64,000 nucleotides of DNA from Oscillospiraceae bacterium (lineage in GTDB: Bacteria > Bacillota > Clostridia > Saccharofermentanales > Saccharofermentanaceae). Position 1 is the first letter of the stretch; every line of letters starts with the position of its first letter. Made by a program: the position numbers and the translations under genes. The notes below the pieces were generated by a model. That model saw only the letters and a program-made list of their open reading frames with translations. It had not been told where the DNA came from and did not search any database. The DNA lies in the NCBI GenBank assembly GCA_902775565.1, contig CACYMP010000003.1, positions 62,001 to 126,000 on the forward strand, given 5' to 3'. Below, one piece after another: positions 18,686-27,858 of the stretch.

Positions 18686-21053
18686 TATTTTTCTCCACAG
18701 GTTCCATCTGCTTAAGCATAAAATCTACGATCTTCTTATGTTTGCTGGCTTTCCACTTGCCTTCTTTTTCCTTTTCTGCGATAGGGACCAAGATCTGGAA
18801 GTCCAGGACTTCACCCGGTACTCTTCCGCTTCTGATAGGCTTCATGAAATCCTCGTTCCACTGTTCGTCCGTAAAACCTGCATATTCTTCAGGCTTCAGG
18901 AATGTCCACTGGCGTTTCGTGGCTGCGATAAATGCTTTGACTGACAGCGGCGAGAGAAGCTCAAACTCTTTCTCATCAACATCTTCGAAAATGTCAGGGA
19001 GCGGAGCTTTTACAATCTTTTCCTCGCCTCTGACGACCTTGATTCCCATTGCTTCAAAGGAATAGTTTTGCTCCGTAAACTTCAGCTTCAGAACAATTCC
19101 CTGCTCCGTATAATGCTGGGAACGCTGATAGTCGGTATCGAAAATGAAATTGCCGAGTGAATAGAATATCGTCTTATCACCGACAGTCTCATAGTTCATC
19201 GGAACATGCGGATGGTGGCAGACAACTATGTCAGCACCCATTTCAAGATACTTCAGATACTTCTCACGCGTATAAGGCGACGGGAGTGGAGTAAATTCCT
19301 CACCGCCATGCACTACGATAATGCACCAGCGGCACTGTGATCTAATATTGGCAATGCTTTCTTTTATCGCATCATAATCATTCCAACGGTAACAGCCCGG
19401 AATCCCATCTCCTGCGGCACGGCATGCTCTCTCGTAACCGACGCAGATCATTCCGATTCCGCCTGCTTCATTCAGGATAACAGGCTTACGCGCATCTTTT
19501 ATATCCATGCCTACGCCAAGAGTCTGAACGCCATAGAAGCTCGCCAGATCAAGCGTGCTCTTTAAGCCTTCGGGGCCTGCGTCCATGATGTGGTTATTAT
19601 TCAACGACCAGATATCTGCTCCGATACCTGTAAGGAAAGGCGCGACTTCGCTGCTCATTGAATGAAGAAGTTGGGCAACACCGTCTTTTTCGGGCGTCAA
19701 AGTAACATCCATTAAAGGTCCTTCGACGTTGACCACGACATGGTTGGCTGATTTCAGAAAACTTCTGATATCTTCACTCAGAAGATCTTCTTTCTTCCAG
19801 GCTTCGGACATGTATTTATCAAAGCCGATATCGCCTGTAAAGACGATCTCAGACTCCTTGTCTGCCTCCGACAGTACATACTGCTTAAATGCATCGCCAC
19901 GTGCCTCAAAGTCCTTGAAATAGCCGTAAGACGCGGCAGCAGGAGACAAAACGCATGCACACCCTTTCGGAGTGCAGGCTCTTGCGACTCTCACAGCCGC
20001 ATACAGGTCGGAAACAAGAACACAGCAAGGCAGATCGCCTACTTCCTTATAGATCCTCTCGCCTGATGAATAAGCAAAGATATACAAGATATCCGTGTGC
20101 TTACGGACATAGTCGATCAAGAGACTGTAATCGATATTGCGGTCCATTCCGCCGATAATTATGCTCTTGACGTTTTCGATGCTTTGGATGGCCTGGATCG
20201 CAGCTTCCGGAATGGTGGAGATGGAATCATCGTAATATCTGATTCCCTTTACTGTCCCGACGAATTCCATTCTGTGCGGCAGCCCGTGAAAGCTAAGGAA
20301 AGCATCGCGGATCTCTTTGTCGGTCATGCCAAAGATCGTCGAACAAATGGTATATACAACATTGGCGTTATACTGGTTATGCTCTCCAAGAAGCGGGATA
20401 TCGTATAGCTTCCCGGTTACTTCAGGTAAGAGATGCGATTTAGCCTTCGTATCCAGATCAGGCACGGTAGATCCGTGAAAATAGTGGTCATCAGCGCTCT
20501 GATGCGTAGTTATATTGGACTTTACCTTGAAATAGTTCTCCCTTGTGCCGTAGTAATCCAGGTGATCCTCAAACAGATTGAGGAATACGGCAATATGAGG
20601 CGAATAACGGCACCTGTTGAGCTGATGGCAGGATAATTCATAGACAACTATCGTCTCGTCATCAATGTCATCGTAGTGATCTAAGCAGGGATAGCCGATG
20701 TTGCCGACCAAAAGTACATTTTTCCCGTAATGGTGCGAAAGTGTTGTATACAGCAACGAAGAGGTCGTACTCTTCCCTTTTGTTCCGGTAATTCCAATTG
20801 TCTGCTTGCTGAACTGCGAAAGAAACAACTCCGTCTGCGAAGTCATCTTCTCATTCTCGATCGGAGTATTGATACCCGGGCTCTTTATTACCAGGTCGTA
20901 GTTATCGAAAACGATATCTTCGCCTTTGCCCTCGAATACTTCGACTATTGAAGACGGACAATGACTCTGAAGGAATCTCTCGGTTGATTTACCTTCGCGG
21001 CCGTAGCCCCAGATCAGTATTTTCTTATTATCAAGTTCAGAAATAATGCTCAC
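18675..21053 (-). CDS. MurD-type ligase fused to CapA/PgsA-like metallophosphoesterase
   Basis: This 792-residue protein has two halves. Residues 1-395 are a Mur ligase: ATP-binding GTKGKST at 90-96, the SCHQL and NLFEDHLDYYG stretch, and the MurD-type ending SPAAASYGYFKDFEARGDAFK, split here as SPAAASYG and DFEARGDAFK. Residues 403-770 are a CapA/PgsA domain: TGDIG, NVEGP, NNNHIMD, VHGGEE and HHPHVP, the usual metal ligands. CapB (Mur-ligase-like) and CapA cooperate in poly-gamma-glutamate synthesis, so a role in a gamma-glutamyl polymer is an inference. No signal peptide is seen, so the CapA half would be cytoplasmic. The start is GTG with AAGGCGG upstream. Confidence 0.82.
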   Translation of the reverse strand: MSIISELDNKKILIWGYGREGKSTERFLQSHCPSSIVEVFEGKGEDIVFDNYDLVIKSPGINTPIENEKMTSQTELFLSQFSKQTIGITGTKGKSTTSSLLYTTLSHHYGKNVLLVGNIGYPCLDHYDDIDDETIVVYELSCHQLNRCRYSPHIAVFLNLFEDHLDYYGTRENYFKVKSNITTHQSADDHYFHGSTVPDLDTKAKSHLLPEVTGKLYDIPLLGEHNQYNANVVYTICSTIFGMTDKEIRDAFLSFHGLPHRMEFVGTVKGIRYYDDSISTIPEAAIQAIQSIENVKSIIIGGMDRNIDYSLLIDYVRKHTDILYIFAYSSGERIYKEVGDLPCCVLVSDLYAAVRVARACTPKGCACVLSPAAASYGYFKDFEARGDAFKQYVLSEADKESEIVFTGDIGFDKYMSEAWKKEDLLSEDIRSFLKSANHVVVNVEGPLMDVTLTPEKDGVAQLLHSMSSEVAPFLTGIGADIWSLNNNHIMDAGPEGLKSTLDLASFYGVQTLGVGMDIKDARKPVILNEAGGIGMICVGYERACRAAGDGIPGCYRWNDYDAIKESIANIRSQCRWCIIVVHGGEEFTPLPSPYTREKYLKYLEMGADIVVCHHPHVPMNYETVGDKTIFYSLGNFIFDTDYQRSQHYTEQGIVLKLKFTEQNYSFEAMGIKVVRGEEKIVKAPLPDIFEDVDEKEFELLSPLSVKAFIAATKRQWTFLKPEEYAGFTDEQWNEDFMKPIRSGRVPGEVLDFQILVPIAEKEKEGKWKASKHKKIVDFMLKQMEPVEKNNDR

Positions 21054-21127
21054 GCAGTAATTACCGCCTTTAAAAGGTTAGAATCAGTTTTCAGATAATT
21101 ATATCTCATTTGGATAGAGGCGTTCAG

Positions 21128-21835
21128 TTAACGTATTAACTCATAATATTTATCCTTATCGACTAAACCCTGCAAAGGCCTGGCCACGTATACGTTGTCC
21201 CACTTTGCTGTCTTTCTTTTTTCAGGATCACTGAATACCTCCAAGGCTTTAGCCCGCTCATCTTTGCTGTTCTTCCCTATTAAAACCCTGTAATCGAGCC
21301 ATTCTTTTTCAAGCTTAAAAATGTTCCTGAAGTTTCCAGGCTGAACTTCCAGTTTACTCGTCTGAAAAAGATCACTATGGACAGCAAGGAAGAATCTGTA
21401 TGCGAAAAGGTCGTCTACAATATCAAACGAAATTACTCCGCGGTTCTTGAGAATATAGATCGTTTCGAAAAAGGTAAGATAGTTTGAAATCATTCCTTTG
21501 TCTATATCTTTTACGGTATCAGGGAGCTCCTCATCCGCCTGCATAGCATCAAAACGCTTTTGCAGCGCATTATACACTTTCATGTAATCAGTATTCTCAA
21601 CATAATTCTGATTGAGCTCCATGATAAATGTAGCTCTTGCGATCTCTTTAGAACCATGAAGCTGCAGAACAGTGAATATTACAGTGAATACAACGCCTAC
21701 AACTTCCAAAAGCTGGAGAACTACAGTAATCCTTTCATCCATTTCTGACACATTACGTTGAATGAAAACAATAGCCGCTACAAGAAAGGCCAATATAATA
21801 GATAAAAGCAGCTTACGGTACTTCAGAACATTCAT
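21128..21835 (-). CDS. Two-TM protein of the DUF4760-like kind
   Basis: This 235-residue protein has two N-terminal hydrophobic segments (about 9-26 and 40-58) followed by a soluble helical domain rich in aromatic and charged residues (ARATFIMELNQNYVENTDYM onward). This layout resembles small membrane proteins sometimes annotated as DUF4760, which occur near defence or stress genes, but the match is by eye only. The function is unknown. An AGGGGG site precedes the ATG. It is separated from the MurD-CapA gene by about 75 nt. Confidence 0.55.
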   Translation of the reverse strand: MNVLKYRKLLLSIILAFLVAAIVFIQRNVSEMDERITVVLQLLEVVGVVFTVIFTVLQLHGSKEIARATFIMELNQNYVENTDYMKVYNALQKRFDAMQADEELPDTVKDIDKGMISNYLTFFETIYILKNRGVISFDIVDDLFAYRFFLAVHSDLFQTSKLEVQPGNFRNIFKLEKEWLDYRVLIGKNSKDERAKALEVFSDPEKRKTAKWDNVYVARPLQGLVDKDKYYELIR

Positions 21836-21886
21836 TTCCGTTCCCCCTAAACAATTAGTGTTTGTATTATGAAATGATTATTTCCG

Positions 21887-22303
21887 TCACACACTGACGA
21901 CCGCAGTGATCAAGGGAAAGGCAGCATCTACGATCTTCGCGAAATGCAGGCTGCACTCGAATACTTCCTCACCGCAGGAATCAAGCTGGATCACCGCGTC
22001 ATCCTGAGCAATGATGCTCTTATTCTGTTCATCGACCACAAACTTGATCCATCTGAACTGACAGTTAAGGGCGTTGGCAAGAGCAAGCATTTCCGGCAGT
22101 TTAGTTTCAGGAAAAGTAATAATATTTGAAGTTGTGAGATTAACCGTATGGTCATCCGGATCGAAACGGATGAACACGTTGATCCCGTCCGTGTTTTCCA
22201 GATCAAACTGTGTAGTAATGGAGGTAAAGTCTTCAGAAATCATGAAATCCATGTTCTTTGAATCGAAATAGGCTGCCGTTATCTTCGCTGCCATACTGCT
22301 CAT
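21887..22303 (-). CDS. YbjN-like protein
   Basis: This is a 138-residue soluble protein. The middle part (NALNCQFRWIKFVVDEQNK) and the ending, in which a hydrophobic helix HFAKIVDAAFPLI follows an acidic strand, resemble the YbjN domain, a class I chaperone-like fold whose role is unclear. The start has GGAGG about 7 nt upstream. No clear operon partner; the neighbours are separated by 50-100 nt. Confidence 0.55.
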   Translation of the reverse strand: MSSMAAKITAAYFDSKNMDFMISEDFTSITTQFDLENTDGINVFIRFDPDDHTVNLTTSNIITFPETKLPEMLALANALNCQFRWIKFVVDEQNKSIIAQDDAVIQLDSCGEEVFECSLHFAKIVDAAFPLITAVVSV

Positions 22304-22399
22304 AAGATGTCCTCCGTGTCAGTTACATTAGAGTTCACTATATTTTACATCATAGGCATAGAGAAATAAAAACTTCTGAAAACAACTATAGAGATAAGA

Positions 22400-23101
22400 T
22401 TATGGCTTATATCTGTAATCGCGTTTGTTTTTGAGCTTTCCAACGCCATATCTACCGTAACCGGGATAGTTTTCTTTTAAGTAGGCTCGGACTTTATCGT
22501 CTGAAGCATCTGTTATTTCCCATAGCCCGCTCTTAAGCTTTTCAGCTGTAAGCCCTTTCATCGTGAACTTATGAAAGGTCCCTGCTGCTGTACTGCCGCA
22601 GGATACCTCCGCATCACAGGTGCAATACGTATAAGGCTTTTGTGTAGGTGTATTCGTTGGTTTCTTTGTCGGCTTTTTCGTAGGCTTTGCATCGTCGTCA
22701 TCATAGCCGTCCCAGTCCTCGTACGAAGACTTCCTGGTCGTTCTCCTGACAGACTTCTTTGTTGACTTTTTCTTAGTCGCAGCTTTAGTGGTGGACTTTG
22801 TAGTTTCCTTAGACTTAGATGTCGGAGCAACCGTTGAAGACGTTTTCGTTGTTTCGGATGGCGCGGTAGTTTCCGTTGTTGTTTGCTCAACAGATGTTTC
22901 CGTTGGCTCTGTCGTCTGCGCAGGAGCCGAAGTCTCAACAGTTTTTTCTGTTAACGTTATGGTCTCAGACACAAACGTATCAGTAGGTTCCAATGCATAA
23001 CGCGGCTTGCCCGTAACATCAAGAGCAACAACAGCCGATGTGATCGCGATAATCACACAGCAAATAACACTAGTTCTAATTACTGTATTCCTGTTGTTCA
23101 T
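22400..23101 (-). CDS. Membrane-anchored or secreted Thr/Lys-rich protein
   Basis: This 233-residue protein has one N-terminal hydrophobic helix (about 8-27), which may be an anchor or signal peptide. A long low-complexity stretch rich in Thr, Glu, Ser and Lys follows (about 45-150), which is likely to span the cell wall. The C-terminal 80 residues contain CTCDAEVSCGS, three cysteines within 8 residues, and a short globular-looking end. I recognise no family. The Thr-rich region suggests an extracellular linker. AGAGG precedes the ATG. Confidence 0.6.
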   Translation of the reverse strand: MNNRNTVIRTSVICCVIIAITSAVVALDVTGKPRYALEPTDTFVSETITLTEKTVETSAPAQTTEPTETSVEQTTTETTAPSETTKTSSTVAPTSKSKETTKSTTKAATKKKSTKKSVRRTTRKSSYEDWDGYDDDDAKPTKKPTKKPTNTPTQKPYTYCTCDAEVSCGSTAAGTFHKFTMKGLTAEKLKSGLWEITDASDDKVRAYLKENYPGYGRYGVGKLKNKRDYRYKP

Positions 23102-23162
23102 CTTATTTGAACCTCTGGCATAGCACTCTTTAACTGCTTGAATGAATCTTCACATCAACGAA

Positions 23163-23534
23163 TTACTCTTCGTCATCCGGTACGATCTCAATACCGCCGC
23201 CGGCAACAAGTCCCTGAGCATAAATGACAAGTCTGATAAACTGTTTTGCAGTCATCTTATTAAGACTATCCATCTGCTCCACTTCAGGCATCTTCATGCG
23301 GGTCTTTTTATTTCTCGGAACGATTTCCAAAGTGCAGTCCAACGAATCGAGATAAGCCAGCAAAGTACTGACTTTAACCCCATGCGTCATCTTCTCCAGC
23401 CTTGCTATATTCGGCTGTGCGATTCCTGCATCATCAGCAACATCCTGCATCGTTTTGCCTGATTCTTTACGAAGTGTAACCGCTTTAGTAATCAATCTCT
23501 GATATTCCGAAAGTCTTCTTTGAGTACTATCCAT
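23163..23534 (-). CDS. XRE-family helix-turn-helix regulator
   Basis: This 123-residue protein has a helix-turn-helix at about residues 20-60 (GKTMQDVADDAGIAQPNIAR then LEKMTHGVKVSTL), followed by LDCTLEIVPRNKK, an ending common in antitoxin-like XRE regulators. A short C-terminal region follows. The start at 23534 is chosen because GGAGG lies 7-9 nt upstream; an in-frame ATG 15 nt further upstream would overlap that site. No toxin gene lies next to it, so it may be a lone regulator. Confidence 0.8.
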   Translation of the reverse strand: MDSTQRRLSEYQRLITKAVTLRKESGKTMQDVADDAGIAQPNIARLEKMTHGVKVSTLLAYLDSLDCTLEIVPRNKKTRMKMPEVEQMDSLNKMTAKQFIRLVIYAQGLVAGGGIEIVPDDEE

Positions 23535-23649
23535 AAACTGAACCTCCAATTCGCGTGCTTTCGTTTATGATAGTATTATATCACCTTTGATATATTTTGC
23601 AACATGTTTATATCAGTTATGAAAAACTCAATTGAAATCCCGGGAAAAG

Positions 23650-23682
23650 AAAAAGTCCTGAAATCAATGATCTCAGGACTCT
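23650..23682 (-). terminator. Terminator after tRNA-Leu
   Basis: On the minus strand, just past the tRNA CCA end, an 8-bp stem AGTCCTGA/TCAGGACT with an 11-nt loop is followed by TTTTTCTTTT. This is a typical Rho-independent terminator. Confidence 0.8.
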
Positions 23683-23685
23683 AAT

Positions 23686-23770
23686 TGGTGCGGCCGACGA
23701 GACTTGAACTCGTATGGAGTTACCCACACGCCCCTCAAACGTGCGCGTCTGCCAGTTCCGCCACGGCCGC
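23686..23770 (-). tRNA. tRNA-Leu (anticodon GAG)
   Basis: The 85-nt minus-strand sequence folds as a class II tRNA: acceptor GCGGCCG pairs with CGGCCGC, the D arm is GCGGAACTGGCAGACGC, and the anticodon stem CACGT/GCGTG encloses the loop TTGAGGG with anticodon GAG, reading CTC/CTT leucine codons. A long variable arm and a T arm (ACGAG TTCAAGT CTCGT) follow. The discriminator is A and the CCA end is encoded. It stands alone with its own promoter and terminator. Confidence 0.95.
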
Positions 23771-23796
23771 ATGCACTGCTTAAAGCAAGCTTGATA

Positions 23797-23825
23797 ATTA
23801 TACTTTTCGGATAGTACAGTGTCAA
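23797..23825 (-). promoter_or_regulatory. Consensus promoter of tRNA-Leu
   Basis: On the minus strand TTGACA and TATAAT are separated by exactly 17 nt, a full match to the housekeeping sigma consensus. The -10 lies 26 nt before the tRNA 5' end. Confidence 0.85.
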
Positions 23826-23861
23826 GAATAAATTTTAAATATATGACAGGCCTGGAAAACA

Positions 23862-23886
23862 AAGGCCCTGTTCCTAAGAACAGGGC
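23862..23886 (-). terminator. Terminator of the zinc-ribbon gene
   Basis: Downstream of the stop at 23915, the minus strand has a perfect stem AGCCCTGTTC/GAACAGGGC with a very short loop, followed by CTTTGTTTT. It probably ends the zinc-ribbon transcript just ahead of the tRNA promoter. Confidence 0.7.
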
Positions 23887-23914
23887 TGTATTTACTTCAT
23901 TTGAGCCTGTCTCT

Positions 23915-25678
23915 TCAGTTGCTGAACAGATAGTAAGCGACGATGATCGCAAGGATAGCGAGGACGATCGTGAGGATGACCTTCGGTACGGAGATAGGCG
24001 ACTTGCCTGCGATCTTACCTGTCTGGCCGTTGACTACGAAGTTATATACCTGACCGTTGAACTTGTAGTTTGCGATCCAGATGGGCGCTAAGACGTACTT
24101 GAAGGTTACCTTTGCGAAGTCGGTGTTGAAATTGACCTTCTCGACCGTGTCAGCGTGCTCCTTCCTCCTCTCATACTGGCCGATCTCGGTCTTAAGAGTG
24201 TTCTTGATCTGGGTTTTCGCGATCTCCCAGCCGTCGTCCAAGCCGACCGTGTATCTTTCGGCGAGGAAGCCTGCGATGAACTCAGGCGAATAAGGACGGA
24301 TCTTCTTGAAGTCGAAGTTCTTTACGGAGTTGATAAACGGGTTATCGGTCCTCTTGCTGCCGTAAACGACTTCATCGTCAACGAACTTCTCGTAGATACC
24401 GGAGAAGTGCTTATACTCGTAATAAGTCTCTGTCTCGCCCTTGGAATTGGTCCTCTCGTGTCTGTAGCCGAGCTCGACCTGGTAAGGCGATGTCGTCTGG
24501 GAATCATATGTCCAGAACGGGAGATAGACGCCGCTGAAGTTCTTGGCTTCGCAGGACTTCTTAGCCGCATTGGGCGCGAAGAACTTGCCCTTTATCCAGC
24601 TCTTGAAAAGCTGGGATGCCTTCTGCTGTGAGATCTCGAAAGGGACAACTCCGCCCGGAGCCATAGCGTCTGCCTGGTCGTCGACCGGCATAACCTGCGT
24701 AGATCCACAGTAAGGGCAGCATGCAGCTGTGTCAGTAGCATCGAAAACAGTAGTCGCACCGCAGTTCTTGCAGGTAAGGGATTTTCTAGCCTGACCCCAG
24801 TCGAGGCTGGCTCTCTGCGTAGCTGTCGTAAAGTCGATCTCTTCAACATCCTTTGCAACATCCTCGGGCTTGGGGAGCTGTCTTGAGTAGCCGCAGAACT
24901 TACAAGTCATGGAAAGCGTATCAGGATCGTAAACAACGGTAGCACCGCATCCGGGGCACTTCTTGTCCGTAGCTTCCATGGTGGTACCGACGGCAACCTC
25001 ATTGCCCTCTGCATCGAGATATGTCTTTGCCGCAGCCTGTACGGGTGCGGATGCTGCTGCAGCGCAGACTGCAATAGGATCGAAGAGTCCGTCAGGTCCG
25101 ACGGGATAGTTTGAGATCATGCAGCGCTGCCAGAGATATACGCGCTGGTTCCAATCAGAAACGAGCTTGTTCTTAACATTCGCGGTATCCTCGGCAGCCT
25201 GTTTTGCCGTACCTGCAGCGATTCCCGCCTGCTGCATAGCTTCTTTCTGTCCGAGCTTGTCGAACTTCATTACGTCACGGCTCTTCTGCTCCTGAACCGA
25301 CTTAGCCTGTGCGATCTCCATGTCGAGCTGACGGAGCTTGCCGTTGACGGCAGCCTGCTCGATAGTGAACTGCTGGGCAAAATCGGGGTGGGCATCAAAC
25401 CACTCGGAAGTAACGAGTGCTGCCTTCTGTGTAAGTTCTGACTCGGGAGTATCCGTATCAAGCGCGGGGGCTCCCTCCGGATGACTTGACATATAGCTCA
25501 TTGCGAGCTGCTGCTGTGCATCGGCGATCCTCTGCTTGAAAGAATTGGGAAGCTCACCCTTAGTGATATTTAAAGACTCCTCAGGCGTAATGAACATGGA
25601 CAGTCCCTGTTTCTGGGCGTCTGCTGCCGAAATCGGCATGCCGGGCATTGTGCGTTTAACCGGTACATTCTCTGACAT
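23915..25678 (-). CDS. Double zinc-ribbon protein with C-terminal membrane anchor
   Basis: This 587-residue protein has a Gln/Ala-rich helical N-terminal part (about 30-190), then two CxxC...CxxC zinc ribbons (CPGC/CKFC at about 240-262 and CKNC/CPYC at about 303-325). A mixed domain containing VPFEISQQKASQLFKSWIKG follows, resembling the domain found in TFIIB-type zinc-ribbon proteins of Firmicutes, and a single C-terminal TM helix ends the protein. The N-terminus has no signal, so it would be tail-anchored with the bulk in the cytoplasm. The role is unknown. Two other proteins in the window carry similar short ribbons. Confidence 0.75.
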   Translation of the reverse strand: MSENVPVKRTMPGMPISAADAQKQGLSMFITPEESLNITKGELPNSFKQRIADAQQQLAMSYMSSHPEGAPALDTDTPESELTQKAALVTSEWFDAHPDFAQQFTIEQAAVNGKLRQLDMEIAQAKSVQEQKSRDVMKFDKLGQKEAMQQAGIAAGTAKQAAEDTANVKNKLVSDWNQRVYLWQRCMISNYPVGPDGLFDPIAVCAAAASAPVQAAAKTYLDAEGNEVAVGTTMEATDKKCPGCGATVVYDPDTLSMTCKFCGYSRQLPKPEDVAKDVEEIDFTTATQRASLDWGQARKSLTCKNCGATTVFDATDTAACCPYCGSTQVMPVDDQADAMAPGGVVPFEISQQKASQLFKSWIKGKFFAPNAAKKSCEAKNFSGVYLPFWTYDSQTTSPYQVELGYRHERTNSKGETETYYEYKHFSGIYEKFVDDEVVYGSKRTDNPFINSVKNFDFKKIRPYSPEFIAGFLAERYTVGLDDGWEIAKTQIKNTLKTEIGQYERRKEHADTVEKVNFNTDFAKVTFKYVLAPIWIANYKFNGQVYNFVVNGQTGKIAGKSPISVPKVILTIVLAILAIIVAYYLFSN

Positions 25679-25725
25679 AGCTGATCCTCACCTTATCTTT
25701 TTTTGATAGTTTAACACTGTTTAGT

Positions 25726-27858
25726 TCAAAAAATAACGAAAGCCACCGAGTACGGCTTAAGCCCGATGGAAAGCGAATTGTTCTCAACGCCTCCGAAAAC
25801 GATCGTGTCAGAAAGCGGCGGATGCTTGCCTTCCTCTATCTTCTTTACCGTCATTCCCGCAAAGCTGTCAGACACGCTGACGTACAGGGGTTCTTCCGAG
25901 CGGTTCGCGACAAACACGATCTTTCTTGCGCCTGTTCCCTGATGTCCGAAGTAATCTCTTCCCTCAGACAGATATCTTTCGAAAGCGAAAGCACCCTCAT
26001 CGGTCAGCAGTGTCTTATAAAAGCCCGTGCGCAGGCACGTATGCACCTTCCTGAGTCCCGCGATTCTCTTAAAGAAAGCGAGATTCTCCTGCTGCTTTGC
26101 AGTCAGGCGGTTCCAGGGATAGGTCCTTCTGTTAAAGGGATCCTTATACCCCTGCATAAGTACTTCATCGCCGTAGTAGAGGCACGAAGCTCCGATATAT
26201 GCGTTCTGGAACGCATACGCCATCCTTGAAAGCGCCGCACACCTGTCGTAATCACCTGCATCGACCTCAATGCCACGCTGTATCTCACGGTCGTCGGTCT
26301 CGGCAGGTTTTCCGAGCATGGTCATGATCCTCGGCACATCGTGTGAAGATACGAGGTTCATCATGCAGTAATATGCTTCATCGGGGTATCTTTCGCGGAA
26401 GCCTTCAAACCTTGAATCAGCGACCTGCGCAGAGATATATCCGCAAAGATAATCCAAAAGGATGTGTCTGAACGTATAGCCCATTACTGAATCGTGGGTG
26501 TTGCCGAGCATGAAGTCGCGGTAAGAACCGTAGCTGCACTTGTTTGATGCATCCTCCCAGACTTCGCCGACTAACATTCCCTCGCCGTTTGTCTTGGTCT
26601 TGAGGGTAGCTCTCATCTGCCTGATGAAGCTGTCGGGGAGCTCGTCAGAGACGTCTAATCTGAAGCCGTCAGCGCCTCTTGAGGTCCATGTGTCGACTAC
26701 TCCGTTATCACCGAAAACGAAATTCCTGTAGGAAAGATCATTTTCGTTGACGTTGGGGAGATCCGGAAAGCCCCACCACGAATCGTAATTGATAGCTCCG
26801 TCCTCTCCGCGGTAAAAGTTATACCACGAGCGGTAGCGGCTCTCTGTGCCGTCTCTGTAGGCCTCATAAGCGCCTTCGCTGCCGTATCGGCCGAACTTGT
26901 CGAAATATATCGAGTCGGCTCCCGTATGGCTGAAAACGCCGTCAAGGATTATCTTGATCCCCGCCGCCTCAGCCTCGCGAGAAAGCTCGTTAAATGCCGC
27001 CACGCCTCCGAGCATCGGATCAACATTAAGGTAGTTTGCGGTATCGTAGCGGTGTGATGACCTGGCCTCGAAAATAGGATTCATGTAAAGAATATTGATC
27101 CCGAGTTCCTTAAGGTAAGGCAGCTTCTCCCTGATGCCTCTTAAGGATCCTCCGTAGAAATCACATGCAAGATAACCGGTCTCGGGCTTGCCGTAGATAT
27201 CGACATCCTCGTTCCAGTCCTCGTGATAGACACGCTCGGGACGCGGGTTGGCATTCTTCATTGCCTCAACCGAAAAGCCCGTGTCTCTTGCAAATCTGTC
27301 CGGGAAGATCTGGTAGATATTCGCGCCCTTCATATAATCGGGTGTTTTGAAATCCCTGTTGTAAACGGTTATCTGGAAAGCATACGGATACTTGTCCTCG
27401 TCAGCTCCAACACGCGGCGGTTCATGATAGATCGTACCTTCGCCGTTTGCGGTATCAGCCGCAGCGCCGTAGTAGAGCGTGAGCTCGGGAGCAGGATCGT
27501 TTGAGTCTTCAGGACTTTTCCACGCGAGCCATTCAGGAAGATCCGGACTGTCACCTGCGATCTTGAACCTGAACCAGTAGAACAGGATCGACGGCTCGTG
27601 GGGCATCATGAGATTGACGTGATACCTTGAAGACCCTGCGACACGGTACATCGGCTCCTCGTGATAAGAGAACGAATACAGTCCGTATGTGTAGCACAGC
27701 GTAACGGCCGCAGCGTCCTTATAGCAGTCGAAAAACAGTTCTGTATATGAAGACACGGGCCTCGCCCCGAAAGGCGTCCTGTACTCAGGAAGGCGCGATG
27801 CATGAATGCACCGCGCCTGTGAATTGTTATTCAGATTGTCTGTCCCGGAAGACTCCAT
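25726..27858 (-). CDS. GH13 alpha-amylase-family glycosidase
   Basis: This enzyme acts on alpha-1,4 or alpha-1,6 glucans. The 710-residue protein has an N-terminal beta-domain of about 170 residues, like neopullulanase or pullulanase accessory domains, then a (beta/alpha)8 barrel. Visible motifs are IYQIFPDRFARD, GVFSHTG, the nucleophile Asp in GFRLDVSDEL, the acid/base Glu in GEVWED and the third Asp in SSHDVPR. The ATG overlaps the glgA stop (TGATG), so it belongs to the glycogen operon and probably trims or debranches glycogen. Exact specificity cannot be read from the sequence. Confidence 0.9.
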   Translation of the reverse strand: MESSGTDNLNNNSQARCIHASRLPEYRTPFGARPVSSYTELFFDCYKDAAAVTLCYTYGLYSFSYHEEPMYRVAGSSRYHVNLMMPHEPSILFYWFRFKIAGDSPDLPEWLAWKSPEDSNDPAPELTLYYGAAADTANGEGTIYHEPPRVGADEDKYPYAFQITVYNRDFKTPDYMKGANIYQIFPDRFARDTGFSVEAMKNANPRPERVYHEDWNEDVDIYGKPETGYLACDFYGGSLRGIREKLPYLKELGINILYMNPIFEARSSHRYDTANYLNVDPMLGGVAAFNELSREAEAAGIKIILDGVFSHTGADSIYFDKFGRYGSEGAYEAYRDGTESRYRSWYNFYRGEDGAINYDSWWGFPDLPNVNENDLSYRNFVFGDNGVVDTWTSRGADGFRLDVSDELPDSFIRQMRATLKTKTNGEGMLVGEVWEDASNKCSYGSYRDFMLGNTHDSVMGYTFRHILLDYLCGYISAQVADSRFEGFRERYPDEAYYCMMNLVSSHDVPRIMTMLGKPAETDDREIQRGIEVDAGDYDRCAALSRMAYAFQNAYIGASCLYYGDEVLMQGYKDPFNRRTYPWNRLTAKQQENLAFFKRIAGLRKVHTCLRTGFYKTLLTDEGAFAFERYLSEGRDYFGHQGTGARKIVFVANRSEEPLYVSVSDSFAGMTVKKIEEGKHPPLSDTIVFGGVENNSLSIGLKPYSVAFVIF

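Noticed and set aside
23686..23770. tRNA-linked attachment site for an integrated element
   Set aside because: I found no repeat of the tRNA 3' end within the accessory block and no integrase gene in the window.
23617..23952. Open frame of 111 residues across the tRNA
   Set aside because: It runs through the tRNA-Leu gene, its promoter and its terminator, and has no ribosome site.
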